Below, one piece after another: positions 9,063 to 16,809 of a stretch of DNA of 38,687 nt. This DNA is from a virus, in the IMG/VR virus record IMGVR_UViG_3300000117_000075, positions 1 through 38,687 of that record, one strand, 5' to 3'. Within the stretch, counting starts at the first letter, position 1. Every line of letters begins with the position of its first letter. The translations under genes and the position numbers were made by a program. The notes beneath the pieces were generated by a model, which did no database searches, had not been told where the DNA came from, and saw only the letters and a list, made by a program, of their open reading frames with translations.

Positions 9063-10498
9063 TCATTTTCATCTCCTTTTTTTAACCTAACAAATACTGA
9101 ACGGCTAACGGTGTCGATTTGAAATCGACTTTCAATGATTTTCCAATCCCTATAACACTGCGCCCTAGATATTCCCTTGGTTTGAACCTTTTCGAATAAC
9201 TTGGGTTTACTGACATAGCCATCACTTTTCGCCTCTCCGCTTTTCACCATTTCTTGATATTGTTGTATGAATACAACGGACTTGTTTTGAACCAAGGCCG
9301 ACTTCTGTATCTTTAGGCTTCGTTCTAGCCACTCTACCAATGTGCTATAACATTGTTGGGTCAAAATATATGCCTGACGAACATGGGTTGGCGTTACTAC
9401 AAACTTTCTTTCCGCTATACAGCATAGCACAGATAGTTTAAGGAGTTGAACATTAATTCTAGTCATAAAGTTCTGAGCGATTTCTCTAATCTCCGGTCTA
9501 GAGGACTTAATATATTCTCTCATTTTCATATATTCGTTTATTAGAGCATCTGCGAATCCGTCACTATAAGTAATAGTACTAAAGGGGTCTTCTCCTACTT
9601 CTAAGAACCTTGCCTTTACATCTTTGTAAAGAGTAAATAATGCCTTTGCAAATCTCTCTGTATCTACCTCGGTAACTTCTCTTTTACCCGATTGCTTCAG
9701 TTGTAACATTCTCATATCATGCTGTTCTTCTTCCGGAACTTCTCTAACATAGACCAGCATTCTTTGTAGAACCCCTTTTTCTGCTATTACAGATTTAAGA
9801 TGTTTAGGAATATAAGTGGTAGCCCAAACTGAACGCTGGCACATACATTCCATCAAATGCCCTTCTTTTAACTTCTTAGTAATTACCCAAGACTCTCCTT
9901 CCAAGGTGTTCATTAGAGTGTTTAGATAAACAATGATATTTTCTTTATGCTGACTCTGTTTAAATACACCGGAGTATTCGAATTCATCCCAATGCGCTAA
10001 ACCATTTCCTTCTAAAGAGCCCGACCTTCTTTCAAATACAGGTTCGTCATTTTCATCTAACTCTTTCAGCCTTTCGTAGAAACCAATTAAAGCGGCATCT
10101 GTATATTCTACAACATCGAAATTGTCATATTTTTTAGGAATATATACTTCGGAAGAATCAGTTCCTCCTGTTCCCTCAAAGTCATTTATTTTCTTATGTA
10201 GGGATTTACTTACCGGCCCCATAAAATTCCATAGAGTGCTTTTACCTGTACCGGATGTCTGCATCCAACAGAAATGTATTCTGCTATCTTCAGTGTTCTT
10301 TCCCCTAGGTATTCTAATAAAGTCTTTAGTAATTTGACCAAGTAAAGAAAAGAAAGAAGCCATAGCCGGAATATCATTTTTATGAGAAACCGTTAGTACT
10401 GTCTTCTTCCAATCTTCTACCACTCTAGGCATTTTTTCTTCTAGCGCAACCCCGTAGTATTCTTCGGGGATTTCTATTTCATCATCATCATAATTCAT
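9059..10498 (-). CDS. Probable replicative helicase (P-loop ATPase, DUF3987-like)
   Basis: 479 residues; start ATG overlaps the XPF-like gene stop, with AAGGTGA upstream. Walker A 'TSGTGKST' is at residues 81-88 and a Walker B-type 'AHWDEFEYSG' with D171-E172 follows about 85 residues later. The C-terminal 90 residues look like a winged helix. The arrangement resembles DUF3987/primase-helicase C-terminal proteins used by mobile elements. Because the window shows no MCM or DnaB and this gene lies in a run with primase and nucleases, it is the best candidate replicative helicase. ATPase call is firm; helicase role is inference. Confidence 0.6.
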   Translation of the reverse strand: MNYDDDEIEIPEEYYGVALEEKMPRVVEDWKKTVLTVSHKNDIPAMASFFSLLGQITKDFIRIPRGKNTEDSRIHFCWMQTSGTGKSTLWNFMGPVSKSLHKKINDFEGTGGTDSSEVYIPKKYDNFDVVEYTDAALIGFYERLKELDENDEPVFERRSGSLEGNGLAHWDEFEYSGVFKQSQHKENIIVYLNTLMNTLEGESWVITKKLKEGHLMECMCQRSVWATTYIPKHLKSVIAEKGVLQRMLVYVREVPEEEQHDMRMLQLKQSGKREVTEVDTERFAKALFTLYKDVKARFLEVGEDPFSTITYSDGFADALINEYMKMREYIKSSRPEIREIAQNFMTRINVQLLKLSVLCCIAERKFVVTPTHVRQAYILTQQCYSTLVEWLERSLKIQKSALVQNKSVVFIQQYQEMVKSGEAKSDGYVSKPKLFEKVQTKGISRAQCYRDWKIIESRFQIDTVSRSVFVRLKKGDENE

Positions 10499-11190
10499 AT
10501 TTTCACCTTACCTTCATTGTTTAGAACTTTAATTATCCTCTCGGCGACGACTGTTCCAATGCCGTCTATTATTGTCAATTCGTGAGGCCTTTGCTCCCCT
10601 ATTTCCATAATCGAGCCAAACTCTTTAATGAGTTCCTTTGCCTTTTTGATTGATACGCCTTTTATGCTTGTTAGTAAATCTAGTCTCAAATCATCCGTTG
10701 TAATTCGTTTGAAAACTTCTGGTCTTATTACTTCCCTTTCTATTGGTTTCATTTTGCATATTGCCGTTATTATTAGTGATGCTTCTTTTTCTGTAGGAAC
10801 CCAAAATGCTTTACAATCTGTATCTAATGTAATTCTCCCTATGGCCCCTAAAAACTTGTTATTCAACATTACCGCCCTAGCAGAAGGGGGCAACTTAGAT
10901 TGACTATTTTCCATTATGTTATTAATGCCTTCGGATAAACTACCGTAGATAATAACAACATTGGTCTTGTAATATCTATCCATATTATCTATTTGAGTCC
11001 AAATTCTTTTACTCATAACTGAACCAATAAAATCCACTACAGACTTTGCTTCAAAGCAAACATCATCGAAAACATAATCTCCAATCTCAAGCCATTTCTT
11101 TTCAGTTTTTATGTTTAAAGACTTGGCCTTACTTTCTACTAGGTCTACTAGAAGAGAACCTTTCTTTTCTCTACTGTCTATCACTAGCAT
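10495..11190 (-). CDS. XPF/Mus81-type (ERCC4) structure-specific endonuclease
   Basis: 231 residues from ATG 11190, preceded by GTGATTTTA. The N-terminal nuclease domain has 'VIDSREKKG' (D5, R7, E8), 'GDY' (37-39) and 'FEAKSVVDF', which matches the ERKxxxD motif with the arginine replaced by alanine (E47-A-K49, D53). Residues about 165-225 carry two helix-hairpin-helix motifs ('IKGVSIKKAKELI', 'IDGIGTVVAERII'). This layout is that of archaeal XPF/Hef dimers that cut branched DNA at forks or recombination intermediates. The R to A change in the core motif is unusual. A 28-residue PIP-box peptide gene lies immediately upstream, which would suit a PCNA-linked nuclease. Confidence 0.85.
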   Translation of the reverse strand: MLVIDSREKKGSLLVDLVESKAKSLNIKTEKKWLEIGDYVFDDVCFEAKSVVDFIGSVMSKRIWTQIDNMDRYYKTNVVIIYGSLSEGINNIMENSQSKLPPSARAVMLNNKFLGAIGRITLDTDCKAFWVPTEKEASLIITAICKMKPIEREVIRPEVFKRITTDDLRLDLLTSIKGVSIKKAKELIKEFGSIMEIGEQRPHELTIIDGIGTVVAERIIKVLNNEGKVKI

Positions 11191-11257
11191 TAAAATCACT
11201 CAACTTAGTTTGCCCTTCCATAATTAATCCAAAATCATCTAATGTTAATTGCTTCAT
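11171..11257 (-). CDS. Micro-ORF, 28 residues, with N-terminal PIP-box
   Basis: ATG at 11257 overlaps the stop of the upstream 43-residue gene (ATGA) and the frame runs 28 codons, ending inside the first codons of the XPF-like gene. The peptide starts 'MKQLTLDDFGL', fitting the PCNA-interacting motif Q-x-x-(L/I/M)-x-x-(F/Y). It may act as a free PCNA ligand or, by translational coupling, deliver ribosomes to the nuclease gene. Too short to be sure it is made. Confidence 0.45.
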   Translation of the reverse strand: MKQLTLDDFGLIMEGQTKLSDFNASDRQ

Positions 11258-11385
11258 TCAAACCACTCCAAACTTGCTTTAGCCTTGCGAATATATTCCT
11301 GAGCCTTCTCAGGATTACCATTCATTGCTTCTTCTAATGCGTTATCTAAACATATGCTTGCATGTGTTAATCTATCTATATTCAT
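11254..11385 (-). CDS. Small helical protein, 43 residues
   Basis: ATG at 11385 overlaps the primase stop as ATGA, with GAAGTGAAAG upstream. The sequence reads as two amphipathic helices ('LTHASICLDNALEEAM' and 'PEKAQEYIRKAKASLEW') around 'NGNP', a helical hairpin. Function not recognised. Confidence 0.5.
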   Translation of the reverse strand: MNIDRLTHASICLDNALEEAMNGNPEKAQEYIRKAKASLEWFE

Positions 11386-12428
11386 TCTTTCACCTCATGT
11401 GGGTATCTCCAGCATTTACCAATGCAATACCCTTCGGGAATCAACTTTGTTTTACAATGCGGAGCAGTATATTCTCCAAACACTGTAAAGCGAGCATGTT
11501 TCCTAGTCTCTCCTTCGTCCCAATCAAGCCAAACATCATCATGAGTTTCGGCTATCCATTTAATTTCCTCTACGACTTTATCTAATATATCTTGCTTTTC
11601 AGAATTACTTAGTCCTTTACTACAACCGGACAGTAAATCCCTGTACCAAGATACTAGATATGCTCTAGCCATATGACTAGGATTCTCTACCATAATTGCA
11701 CTATGCAAGCAGGGAAGAATAGGTAGCCTACCCTTGAAAACGGTAGCCACTACTTCTCCTTCTACTGACTCTAATGGCTTAGACTTGGGCCAAGATATTT
11801 TTTCCTTGCCTGTTATCCTCTTAGGTATGAGCCTAGGCCGTTCTGCTAATTTCAGTATGTGGGAAATTCCCCTAGCCAAATCCTCATAAAAGATGGGAAT
11901 ACAATAGTACGGAATACCTGCTTCGCTTCTACTTGACATATTTACAGTATTAGGTACTCTTCGTAGTCTAGTAGATTGCCCCACCCTGTCGTCTAAGGTA
12001 ATTTCGTAATTGGTATTATTCTTTAGATACTTTTTAATTATTCTAAAGTAGGCTTGGATGTCACGAATATTATCCGTTGGCTCGCCATATAAAAATAAAT
12101 GGAAGCCTCTTCCGGAAAAGAAACAAGAATGTTGTATGTCATTAGTAATCACATATTCCATTACCATCTTCAAGTCTTCGAAGGCATTGTCCAAATCTTC
12201 TCCGTGGGCATCAAAGTCTAAGAAAATCCTATCTAGAATTACGCTAGAATCAACTTTAGCCATCTCGCTAAAATGCTCAAAATCATAGACAGTAGTATAA
12301 ACATTAGTGCGATTATTCTGCGCCCTTACAAACGCAGTATATTCACTCTTCGTTCTTACTATCTTTCTTTTCATCTGAGGAGCGTTCTTTATGTGGCTTC
12401 CCGCCCACACTTCTCTCGGAAATTTCAT
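11382..12428 (-). CDS. Archaeo-eukaryotic primase, PriS catalytic domain fused to PriL Fe-S domain
   Basis: 348 residues from ATG 12428 (GGTGATAACA upstream). The N-terminal half has the AEP catalytic set: 'IFLDFDAH' (D71, D73), 'SGRGFHLFL' (H110) and, after 'TLDD', 'RLRRVPNTVN'. The C-terminal 115 residues match the PriL iron-sulphur domain: 'LPCLHSAI' (C240), then 'PHCKTKL' (C325), 'GYC' (C335) and 'GKC' (C339), giving four spaced cysteines for a 4Fe-4S cluster. Archaea normally make PriS and PriL as separate proteins; a single-chain form is known from Nanoarchaeum. It would synthesise RNA or DNA primers for the polymerase encoded upstream. Confidence 0.88.
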   Translation of the reverse strand: MKFPREVWAGSHIKNAPQMKRKIVRTKSEYTAFVRAQNNRTNVYTTVYDFEHFSEMAKVDSSVILDRIFLDFDAHGEDLDNAFEDLKMVMEYVITNDIQHSCFFSGRGFHLFLYGEPTDNIRDIQAYFRIIKKYLKNNTNYEITLDDRVGQSTRLRRVPNTVNMSSRSEAGIPYYCIPIFYEDLARGISHILKLAERPRLIPKRITGKEKISWPKSKPLESVEGEVVATVFKGRLPILPCLHSAIMVENPSHMARAYLVSWYRDLLSGCSKGLSNSEKQDILDKVVEEIKWIAETHDDVWLDWDEGETRKHARFTVFGEYTAPHCKTKLIPEGYCIGKCWRYPHEVKE

Positions 12429-12714
12429 TGTTATCACCAAACCTTATTGTTGCTTTTCCTAGCATATCTTTTATTTTACCTGCGACTTCTCCTCTTAGAT
12501 GCGTCATAACTACTTCTCTAAACGCATCTTCAAAGGCCATACCGATGTAAATTTCATGGACATGACTTTCTCTAATCAATTCAAATCTTTCAGATAGTTT
12601 CATTTCGGAATACAATTCTAAAGATAAAACTTCTATTGTATTCTTTAAATCGGATATTTGATTAAATGTCCAATCCCTAGAAATTACTTTTGCTTCTATT
12701 AATAAATCTATCAT
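12343..12714 (-). CDS. Unknown 123-residue protein overlapping the primase start
   Basis: The start overlaps the stop of the preceding C2H2 gene (ATGA). The last 86 bases overlap the primase gene in another frame, which makes the C-terminal 28 residues charged and low in complexity ('HKERSSDEKKDSKNEE'). The first 95 residues look helical ('FNQISDLKNTIEVLSLELYSEM', shortened here in two halves by a turn). No family recognised. The stretch outside the overlap would otherwise be an unexplained 290-base gap. Confidence 0.6.
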   Translation of the reverse strand: MIDLLIEAKVISRDWTFNQISDLKNTIEVLSLELYSEMKLSERFELIRESHVHEIYIGMAFEDAFREVVMTHLRGEVAGKIKDMLGKATIRFGDNNEISERSVGGKPHKERSSDEKKDSKNEE

Positions 12715-12872
12715 TCCTCATCACCCATCATTGTATCATCACAATCTTGTTGAGTCCAACCATGCGCCGCCTTCATATGTGCGCTAATAGTTTCTCTATT
12801 GTTTGACATTATAGTATGGCATCCACAAATATACGCATACATACAAAGATACATTGGTTTTTTTTCACTCAT
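12711..12872 (-). CDS. Small C2H2-like zinc finger protein
   Basis: 53 residues, ATG at 12872 preceded by GTGATTAA at the end of the nuclease gene. C16-x-C18 and H32-x4-H37 ('SAHMKAAHG') give a C2H2-like finger with an unusually tight Cys pair; C10 could replace one of them. Acidic tail. DNA or protein binding is likely, target unknown. Confidence 0.55.
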   Translation of the reverse strand: MSEKKPMYLCMYAYICGCHTIMSNNRETISAHMKAAHGWTQQDCDDTMMGDEE

Positions 12873-12876
12873 TTAA

Positions 12877-13770
12877 TCACACCCATGTATCTTCTTGCGC
12901 CGAATCACAAATACCAAAGTAACTACAGTGAGCGCATGTTTTGTAGAAAAACTTAGCAGGGAAATTCTTACGCTCGTAGGCATAAATCAATCTAGCGATA
13001 CTTTTCATCATAGCGTTCATGGAAGTCTTCTTCACTTCTTCGACATAAATATAATTCGATATTGGATAGTACCAAGACCAATGCGTTACCGGAACATTCG
13101 ATTCCAGTCCCGCTTGCTTCAGAACTTCTTCACTGGCATTGTCTATCATTAGTTTATAGAAGGCCATTTCCTTTCTCATGCTAGAAACTTTCCCATCTGT
13201 CCACTTACCAGTTTTAAATTCCATAGGAATATATCCATTTCCTTCTTGAAAGACCCTATCAATAATTCCCTGTAGGTGGACTTTGTAATCTCTCCTAAGA
13301 AGGTATTTGGGGTCAGTTTCCGCACTAATTACAATCTCACAATCAAACTTACCTTCGTTACACGCTGGAAGAAATTCTTCTAACTTATCTTCTGTCTTTG
13401 CTTCCGAGAATCTATTCGCTTCGAAAGAAGCAATAGAAACATATTCGTCAAAGTATTCATCTACTGGAAAAAGACTAGTACAGTAATCTACTAACTCATC
13501 ATGTGATAGAGTCTCTGCTTTAGCAATACTAAAGTCATTAAAGAAATCTTCTCTAGCATTATGCATTACAGTACCCTTTCGCATTGCTTCGCTTTGGTCT
13601 TGCGGTAGTCTTTGTATATATCCAAATTCATATTTCTTGGGACACCAAAGATGCGACATCATAGAAGATTTTGTAATCTTCAGAATCGGCTCATCTTCGT
13701 TCTCATAATCATCAGCATTCCACTGATATGTATATTCATCCATATTTTTAATCTCTTCTTCATAATTCAT
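12877..13770 (-). CDS. Cas4/RecB-like PD-(D/E)XK nuclease with Fe-S cluster motif
   Basis: 297 residues from ATG 13770, with GGTGGTAATA upstream at the end of the polymerase C-terminal gene. Motifs in order: C43 in 'LWCPKKYEF', H70 in 'MRKGTVMH', D171 in 'GIIDRVF', E184-x-K186 in 'MEFKTGK', then C279-x2-C282-x5-C288 near the C-terminus ('CAHCSYFGIC'). One early plus three late cysteines is the Fe-S arrangement of Cas4 and AddB nucleases. Such enzymes resect DNA ends 5'-3' and, in viruses, serve recombination-dependent replication or end processing. No cas genes are nearby, so a CRISPR role is unlikely. Confidence 0.82.
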   Translation of the reverse strand: MNYEEEIKNMDEYTYQWNADDYENEDEPILKITKSSMMSHLWCPKKYEFGYIQRLPQDQSEAMRKGTVMHNAREDFFNDFSIAKAETLSHDELVDYCTSLFPVDEYFDEYVSIASFEANRFSEAKTEDKLEEFLPACNEGKFDCEIVISAETDPKYLLRRDYKVHLQGIIDRVFQEGNGYIPMEFKTGKWTDGKVSSMRKEMAFYKLMIDNASEEVLKQAGLESNVPVTHWSWYYPISNYIYVEEVKKTSMNAMMKSIARLIYAYERKNFPAKFFYKTCAHCSYFGICDSAQEDTWV

Positions 13771-13772
13771 TA

Positions 13773-14657
13773 TTACCACCAATCATCAAAACTTGTTTGC
13801 ATTCTACCTGTTCGGATTGAATCTGTATTCCAACCCATAGCCCGATAGATAGGCTCTGCTTTTTTTATTATTACATTTCCGTAATATGCTAAGTCCGGCA
13901 CTACATCTTTAAAATCTTCAAGCGTAGTAGCCGAAAAATACTCGGCCGACTTTAATTCACCCGTCAATGGGTGAGTGAATGTGTCGCTTGCTCTTACCTT
14001 CATAAATAAATAAGAGTCATCGTATTCCATGTTGAGTTTTTCCCTTCCATATAGGACTCCTCCTACTCCTTCCCCGAAGGAAGGCTTCTTATTCTGCAAA
14101 GTAACGAAGTTTTCTTTCAAGACTCCGCATTTTTCGCAATAATCTATAGCATAGCACTCCTTTACTTCGTATTTCTTATTACAATCCGGACATTTTACAG
14201 AAAATCTCTCTACCTTAAGCCTACTTCGCTTAATTATATCCACTTTATCAAAATCGCTATTTATTATCTTAGTGTACTTTGCATTAAGCCACGAATTTAT
14301 TTCTTTGAAGGTGTGGTCGTTAAGCCACATCTCTAAAACCTTAATCTGAACGCCTTTAGCCAGTGGAGTTTCTGAAATCCTCTTCGCAGTGAAGCCAGTC
14401 ATAGTGAATTCCGGTTCTTCTAACTCATATCCGTCTTTCCATGAAATTAAACCGGCGTTTCTATTTTTAGTAGAGCCAACTCCCAACCTAGAGAAGTATT
14501 TCTCAAACTCTAAGGTCACTGGATGCTCTCCTAATCCTAGTAGGTTAGGGAAGGATTCTCTAACATGTAGATTAATTTCCTGTACTACTTCTTTTCCTCT
14601 TTCAATAGAATCCATTTTTACATAGATTGAATCAGTGTGTCCATATACTACTTTCAT
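13773..14657 (-). CDS. polB-C: DNA polymerase family B, C-terminal fragment (motif C, palm and thumb)
   Basis: 294 residues. It begins four residues before motif C, which reads 'YGHTDS' where the family has Y-x-D-T-D-S; the second, essential Asp is D9 but the first is His. The thumb region follows ('LEFEKYFSRLGVGSTKNR', 'GFTAKRISETPLAKGVQ'), with a four-cysteine cluster 'CPDC...CEKC' near residues 155-178. The extreme C-terminus 'QTSFDDWW' fits a PCNA-interacting box. The matching N-terminal part is encoded 2.5 kb upstream on the same strand; joined end to end they give one uninterrupted family B polymerase. The gene start ATG overlaps the stop of the 110-residue gene, and translation of the half appears independent. 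Confidence 0.88.
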   Translation of the reverse strand: MKVVYGHTDSIYVKMDSIERGKEVVQEINLHVRESFPNLLGLGEHPVTLEFEKYFSRLGVGSTKNRNAGLISWKDGYELEEPEFTMTGFTAKRISETPLAKGVQIKVLEMWLNDHTFKEINSWLNAKYTKIINSDFDKVDIIKRSRLKVERFSVKCPDCNKKYEVKECYAIDYCEKCGVLKENFVTLQNKKPSFGEGVGGVLYGREKLNMEYDDSYLFMKVRASDTFTHPLTGELKSAEYFSATTLEDFKDVVPDLAYYGNVIIKKAEPIYRAMGWNTDSIRTGRMQTSFDDWW

Positions 14658-14986
14658 TCTTCTTCACCTATCCTAAATGCCTTAGATTGCTGTTTTGAGA
14701 AGGGCTTAGGTTTCCCATCAATAGTAATAAAAAAATTTTTATGTCTACGCCTACATTCCCATCCTCTTTCCAATAGTCTTCTTTTAGTGACGCAGTTTTG
14801 GAATCTTTTCTTGGGGTAAGTGCCGTACTGAATAATATGGTGTCGGCTTAATTGAACATATTTATCTATAACAAAACAGGTCAAGTCTTCTAACCATATT
14901 TCATCTACAGTGAGTTCCGATAGAACTATGTCTAAACTAGCATCTGCGATTTTCCAATCTAGAGATTTAATATTCCCCCTTCCCAT
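14654..14986 (-). CDS. Unknown 110-residue basic protein
   Basis: Start ATG at 14986 in TAATG with the upstream gene's stop and GGCGGTGAAATA before it; a longer frame to 15016 lacks such a site. The centre is strongly basic ('CVTKRRLLERGWECRRRHK') and a beta hairpin 'FFITIDGKPKPF' follows. This could be a winged-helix or other nucleic-acid-binding domain. Lies between the polymerase halves. Confidence 0.6.
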   Translation of the reverse strand: MGRGNIKSLDWKIADASLDIVLSELTVDEIWLEDLTCFVIDKYVQLSRHHIIQYGTYPKKRFQNCVTKRRLLERGWECRRRHKNFFITIDGKPKPFSKQQSKAFRIGEEE

Positions 14987-15273
14987 TATTTCACCGCCGA
15001 TATTCGCCAAAGACACACATCCATACCGTTACCACCTATGCTTTTCTCCCTAGACATACCAGCCTTTTCAAAGAAGGGATATTTATTTAGGGTTTGGGCA
15101 AGAGTCTGTCTACTAGGGCAATTGACTAGGCGTTTGCCAGTTGTGCCAGTTTGCTCTAGCAATCTACAATATATCTGATGAGTCGTTAAGACCGACTCTT
15201 CTCCTTCTTCAAAAGCCCTAATGATTCTACGACAATTTTTATTCATATTAAAATACGCTTTATTTTCCTTCAT
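14986..15273 (-). CDS. Probable winged-helix protein, 95 residues
   Basis: Start ATG 15273 with GTGATATT upstream. A helical region 'LTTHQIYCRLLEQTG' is followed by 'CPSRQTLAQTLNKYPFFEKAG' and a final strand 'MDVCLWRI', the usual order of helix-turn-helix plus wing. DNA binding is likely by fold pattern; target unknown. Located between the polymerase halves. Confidence 0.55.
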   Translation of the reverse strand: MKENKAYFNMNKNCRRIIRAFEEGEESVLTTHQIYCRLLEQTGTTGKRLVNCPSRQTLAQTLNKYPFFEKAGMSREKSIGGNGMDVCLWRISAVK

Positions 15274-15277
15274 AATA

Positions 15278-15454
15278 TCACAACTTGTGTACGAACCACT
15301 GTTCATTGGTAGATAAAAATTCTTGTATCTCTAAGATAGCATTCCACATTTTTGTATTGTTATGGTTCTGCTCTATCTGATAGTTTAAATCCATCTCTAA
15401 TGCCTTTACCCTGTTCTTTAGATTAACAATTTCTTCCTTTAATTCTTCGCTCAT
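15278..15454 (-). CDS. Small coiled-coil protein, 58 residues
   Basis: Start ATG 15454 overlaps the upstream stop (ATGA) and has GGTGATATT before it. Residues 3-30 show a heptad pattern ('LKEEIVNLKNRVKALEMDL'), likely a short dimeric coiled coil, then a Trp-containing tail. Function unknown. Confidence 0.55.
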   Translation of the reverse strand: MSEELKEEIVNLKNRVKALEMDLNYQIEQNHNNTKMWNAILEIQEFLSTNEQWFVHKL

Positions 15455-15582
15455 AATATCACCGTTACTATTGTTATAATGGTTGCTATGTTTACGATAT
15501 TTACCATCATCAATATCTTATTACTTTTTGCTATCATAGCCAGCAATTCTTCTAGGAGTTCATTGGTTTTATCCATCATCAT
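15451..15582 (-). CDS. Small membrane peptide, 43 residues
   Basis: Starts at 15582 in an ATGATGATG run overlapping the upstream stop. A short acidic N-terminal helix ('TNELLEELLAMIAKS') precedes a C-terminal hydrophobic span of about 18 residues rich in Ile and Val ending 'ITIVTVIL'. Tail-anchored membrane peptide; function unknown. Confidence 0.5.
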   Translation of the reverse strand: MMMDKTNELLEELLAMIAKSNKILMMVNIVNIATIITIVTVIL

Positions 15583-15731
15583 GTTTTCAACTCCGATTCT
15601 ATTCCTACTATCTCCGCCTTGCGCTTTAGATTATTCATCATAGAAATTATCTCGCTAATTTCTTCTAGAGAAACTTCCCAAGTTTCTTCTGAATCATAAT
15701 CTACTTTCACTGTAATGTATTTGGTTTTCAT
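15579..15731 (-). CDS. Unknown 50-residue protein
   Basis: ATG 15731 overlaps the stop of the two-span membrane gene (ATGA), and the preceding GGAAG could act as a weak ribosome site. A beta hairpin 'KYITVKVDYDSEETWEVSL' is followed by a charged helix with two internal Met. No family recognised. Confidence 0.5.
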   Translation of the reverse strand: MKTKYITVKVDYDSEETWEVSLEEISEIISMMNNLKRKAEIVGIESELKT

Positions 15732-16003
15732 ACTTCCACACCTTCCTCTTCACCCAGTAGTCCTAGAAAATTTAGAGTCATAGCCAATAGTAATACAGGC
15801 GGTAACAGTACAAATACCACGAAGAAAACTATTACTTTAGTAGTAATGCTAGATGGTTCTTCGCCTTGAGGGGTAATAAAGGATGCCTGTATTGCCGGTA
15901 TAAGAAACCAAGCCAAATACGCCGCTAATAATGCAACTAAAATTCCTTCCTTGCTAGTGGCCCATTCTACTAAGCCATAATATGCTTCTAAATTAAACTC
16001 CAT
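15728..16003 (-). CDS. Two-span membrane protein, 91 residues
   Basis: Two hydrophobic helices: 'GILVALLAAYLAWFLIPAI' (about 20-38) and 'VIVFFVVFVLLPPVLLLAMT' (about 57-76), separated by a short polar loop 'TPQGEEPSSITT'; acidic C-terminus 'GEEEGVEV'. Overlaps the next gene upstream by 11 bases. One of several membrane proteins placed between the polymerase halves; role unknown. Confidence 0.6.
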   Translation of the reverse strand: MEFNLEAYYGLVEWATSKEGILVALLAAYLAWFLIPAIQASFITPQGEEPSSITTKVIVFFVVFVLLPPVLLLAMTLNFLGLLGEEEGVEV

Positions 16004-16199
16004 CTTTAATCCTCCATTCTGTCTTACCTGCTCTTTCTATATTGTCCATCCTAGTAAGAATATATCCTATGCTTCTACTATTACCTGCGAACTTAGTTCC
16101 GTAAATTTCTATCATATGTACTCTCAGCATATGGGAAGTAAATGGCTGGGGCATATTGTGAACTTCAACTTCTATTCTATTTCTTAGAAATGTATTCAT
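15993..16199 (-). CDS. Unknown 68-residue protein
   Basis: Starts in ATGA with the zinc-ribbon gene. Contains 'VEVHNMPQPFTSHML' then 'SIGYILTRMDNIERAGKTEWRI', possibly a small alpha/beta domain. Its 'HNMPQP' resembles 'HNMAQP' in the unknown gene at 26666-27064, in both cases followed by a stretch ending 'SIGYL' or 'SIGYI'. Function not recognised. Confidence 0.5.
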   Translation of the reverse strand: MNTFLRNRIEVEVHNMPQPFTSHMLRVHMIEIYGTKFAGNSRSIGYILTRMDNIERAGKTEWRIKDGV

Positions 16200-16324
16200 A
16201 AATGAACCCCCTTCATAATTGGTTGAAAGTAATACCTGCTATTACAGGTATCGCAACGATAGCCACCCTTACTTAACCAATTGCCGTAGCCTTCTATTTC
16301 TTTTTCACATAGTTTACATTTCAT
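16196..16324 (-). CDS. Small zinc-ribbon protein, 42 residues
   Basis: Begins inside the downstream copy of the 19-base repeat that bounds the HNH gene (ATG at 16324 overlapping TGA). C3-x2-C6 and C24-x2-C27 form a zinc ribbon ('CKLC', 'CDTC'). Ends in ATGA with the next gene. Confidence 0.6.
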   Translation of the reverse strand: MKCKLCEKEIEGYGNWLSKGGYRCDTCNSRYYFQPIMKGVHL

Positions 16325-16339
16325 ACTTCCATCTCCTTT
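16321..16339. repeat. 19-base direct repeat, downstream copy bounding the HNH gene
   Basis: Identical to 16806-16824 (tcatacttccatctccttt on the plus strand), 485 bases apart. This copy contains the HNH stop codon and the start of the next gene. Confidence 0.85.
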
Positions 16340-16809
16340 ACCAAATCACTATTTAATTTCGCCCACATATCGAAGCAATGTACTTTATCTAAACTGTCTT
16401 CTTCAGGAAGAGTGTAGTTTTCATCAAACAAAACATAGGCTGCATTCTTTGCAGAACGGATAATTCTATCTAATATCAGAAAACGATTAAACGCATCTAA
16501 ACAATAAACGGCATTGTACGCCCCTTTTGAATAAAACTCTTTTTTTAGTTCGAGCCATATTTCATATTCTTTACCCCATAAGTTTTCGCTTTCAGCATGA
16601 CATGGCTTACATAATAAATGTATATTTTCTATTTCATTAGAACCATCGTGTTGTAGGGGCTGAATATGTGCGCCATCAACTATAACATCTTCGACTCCAC
16701 AAGCCATACAAGCATATCTTTCAACACCATAATGTTTAGCAATTTTATCTTTTGCTGGTTTATTGAATCCTTTTGAACATTTTTTATATCTATTATTATT
16801 ACTTGTCAT
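16321..16809 (-). CDS. HNH endonuclease (homing-type) between polymerase halves
   Basis: 162 residues. The HNH-treble clef is clear: C34-x2-C37 ('CMACG'), 'DGAHIQP' with H48, N62/H64, then C67-x2-C70-H71 ('LLCKPCHAE'). A basic N-terminus ('RYKKCSKGFNKPAK') may contact DNA and the C-terminal 80 residues are helical. Such enzymes nick or cut DNA at specific sites and often spread by homing. The gene starts and stops inside two identical 19-base repeats and lies at the break in DNA polymerase, a favourite homing target, so a homing or gene-splitting role is likely by inference. Confidence 0.85.
   Translation of the reverse strand: MTSNNNRYKKCSKGFNKPAKDKIAKHYGVERYACMACGVEDVIVDGAHIQPLQHDGSNEIENIHLLCKPCHAESENLWGKEYEIWLELKKEFYSKGAYNAVYCLDAFNRFLILDRIIRSAKNAAYVLFDENYTLPEEDSLDKVHCFDMWAKLNSDLVKEMEV

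Noticed and set aside
12877-13770. CRISPR-associated Cas4 with a CRISPR locus
   Set aside because: No repeat-spacer array and no other cas gene occur in the window; the nuclease fits viral DNA processing.
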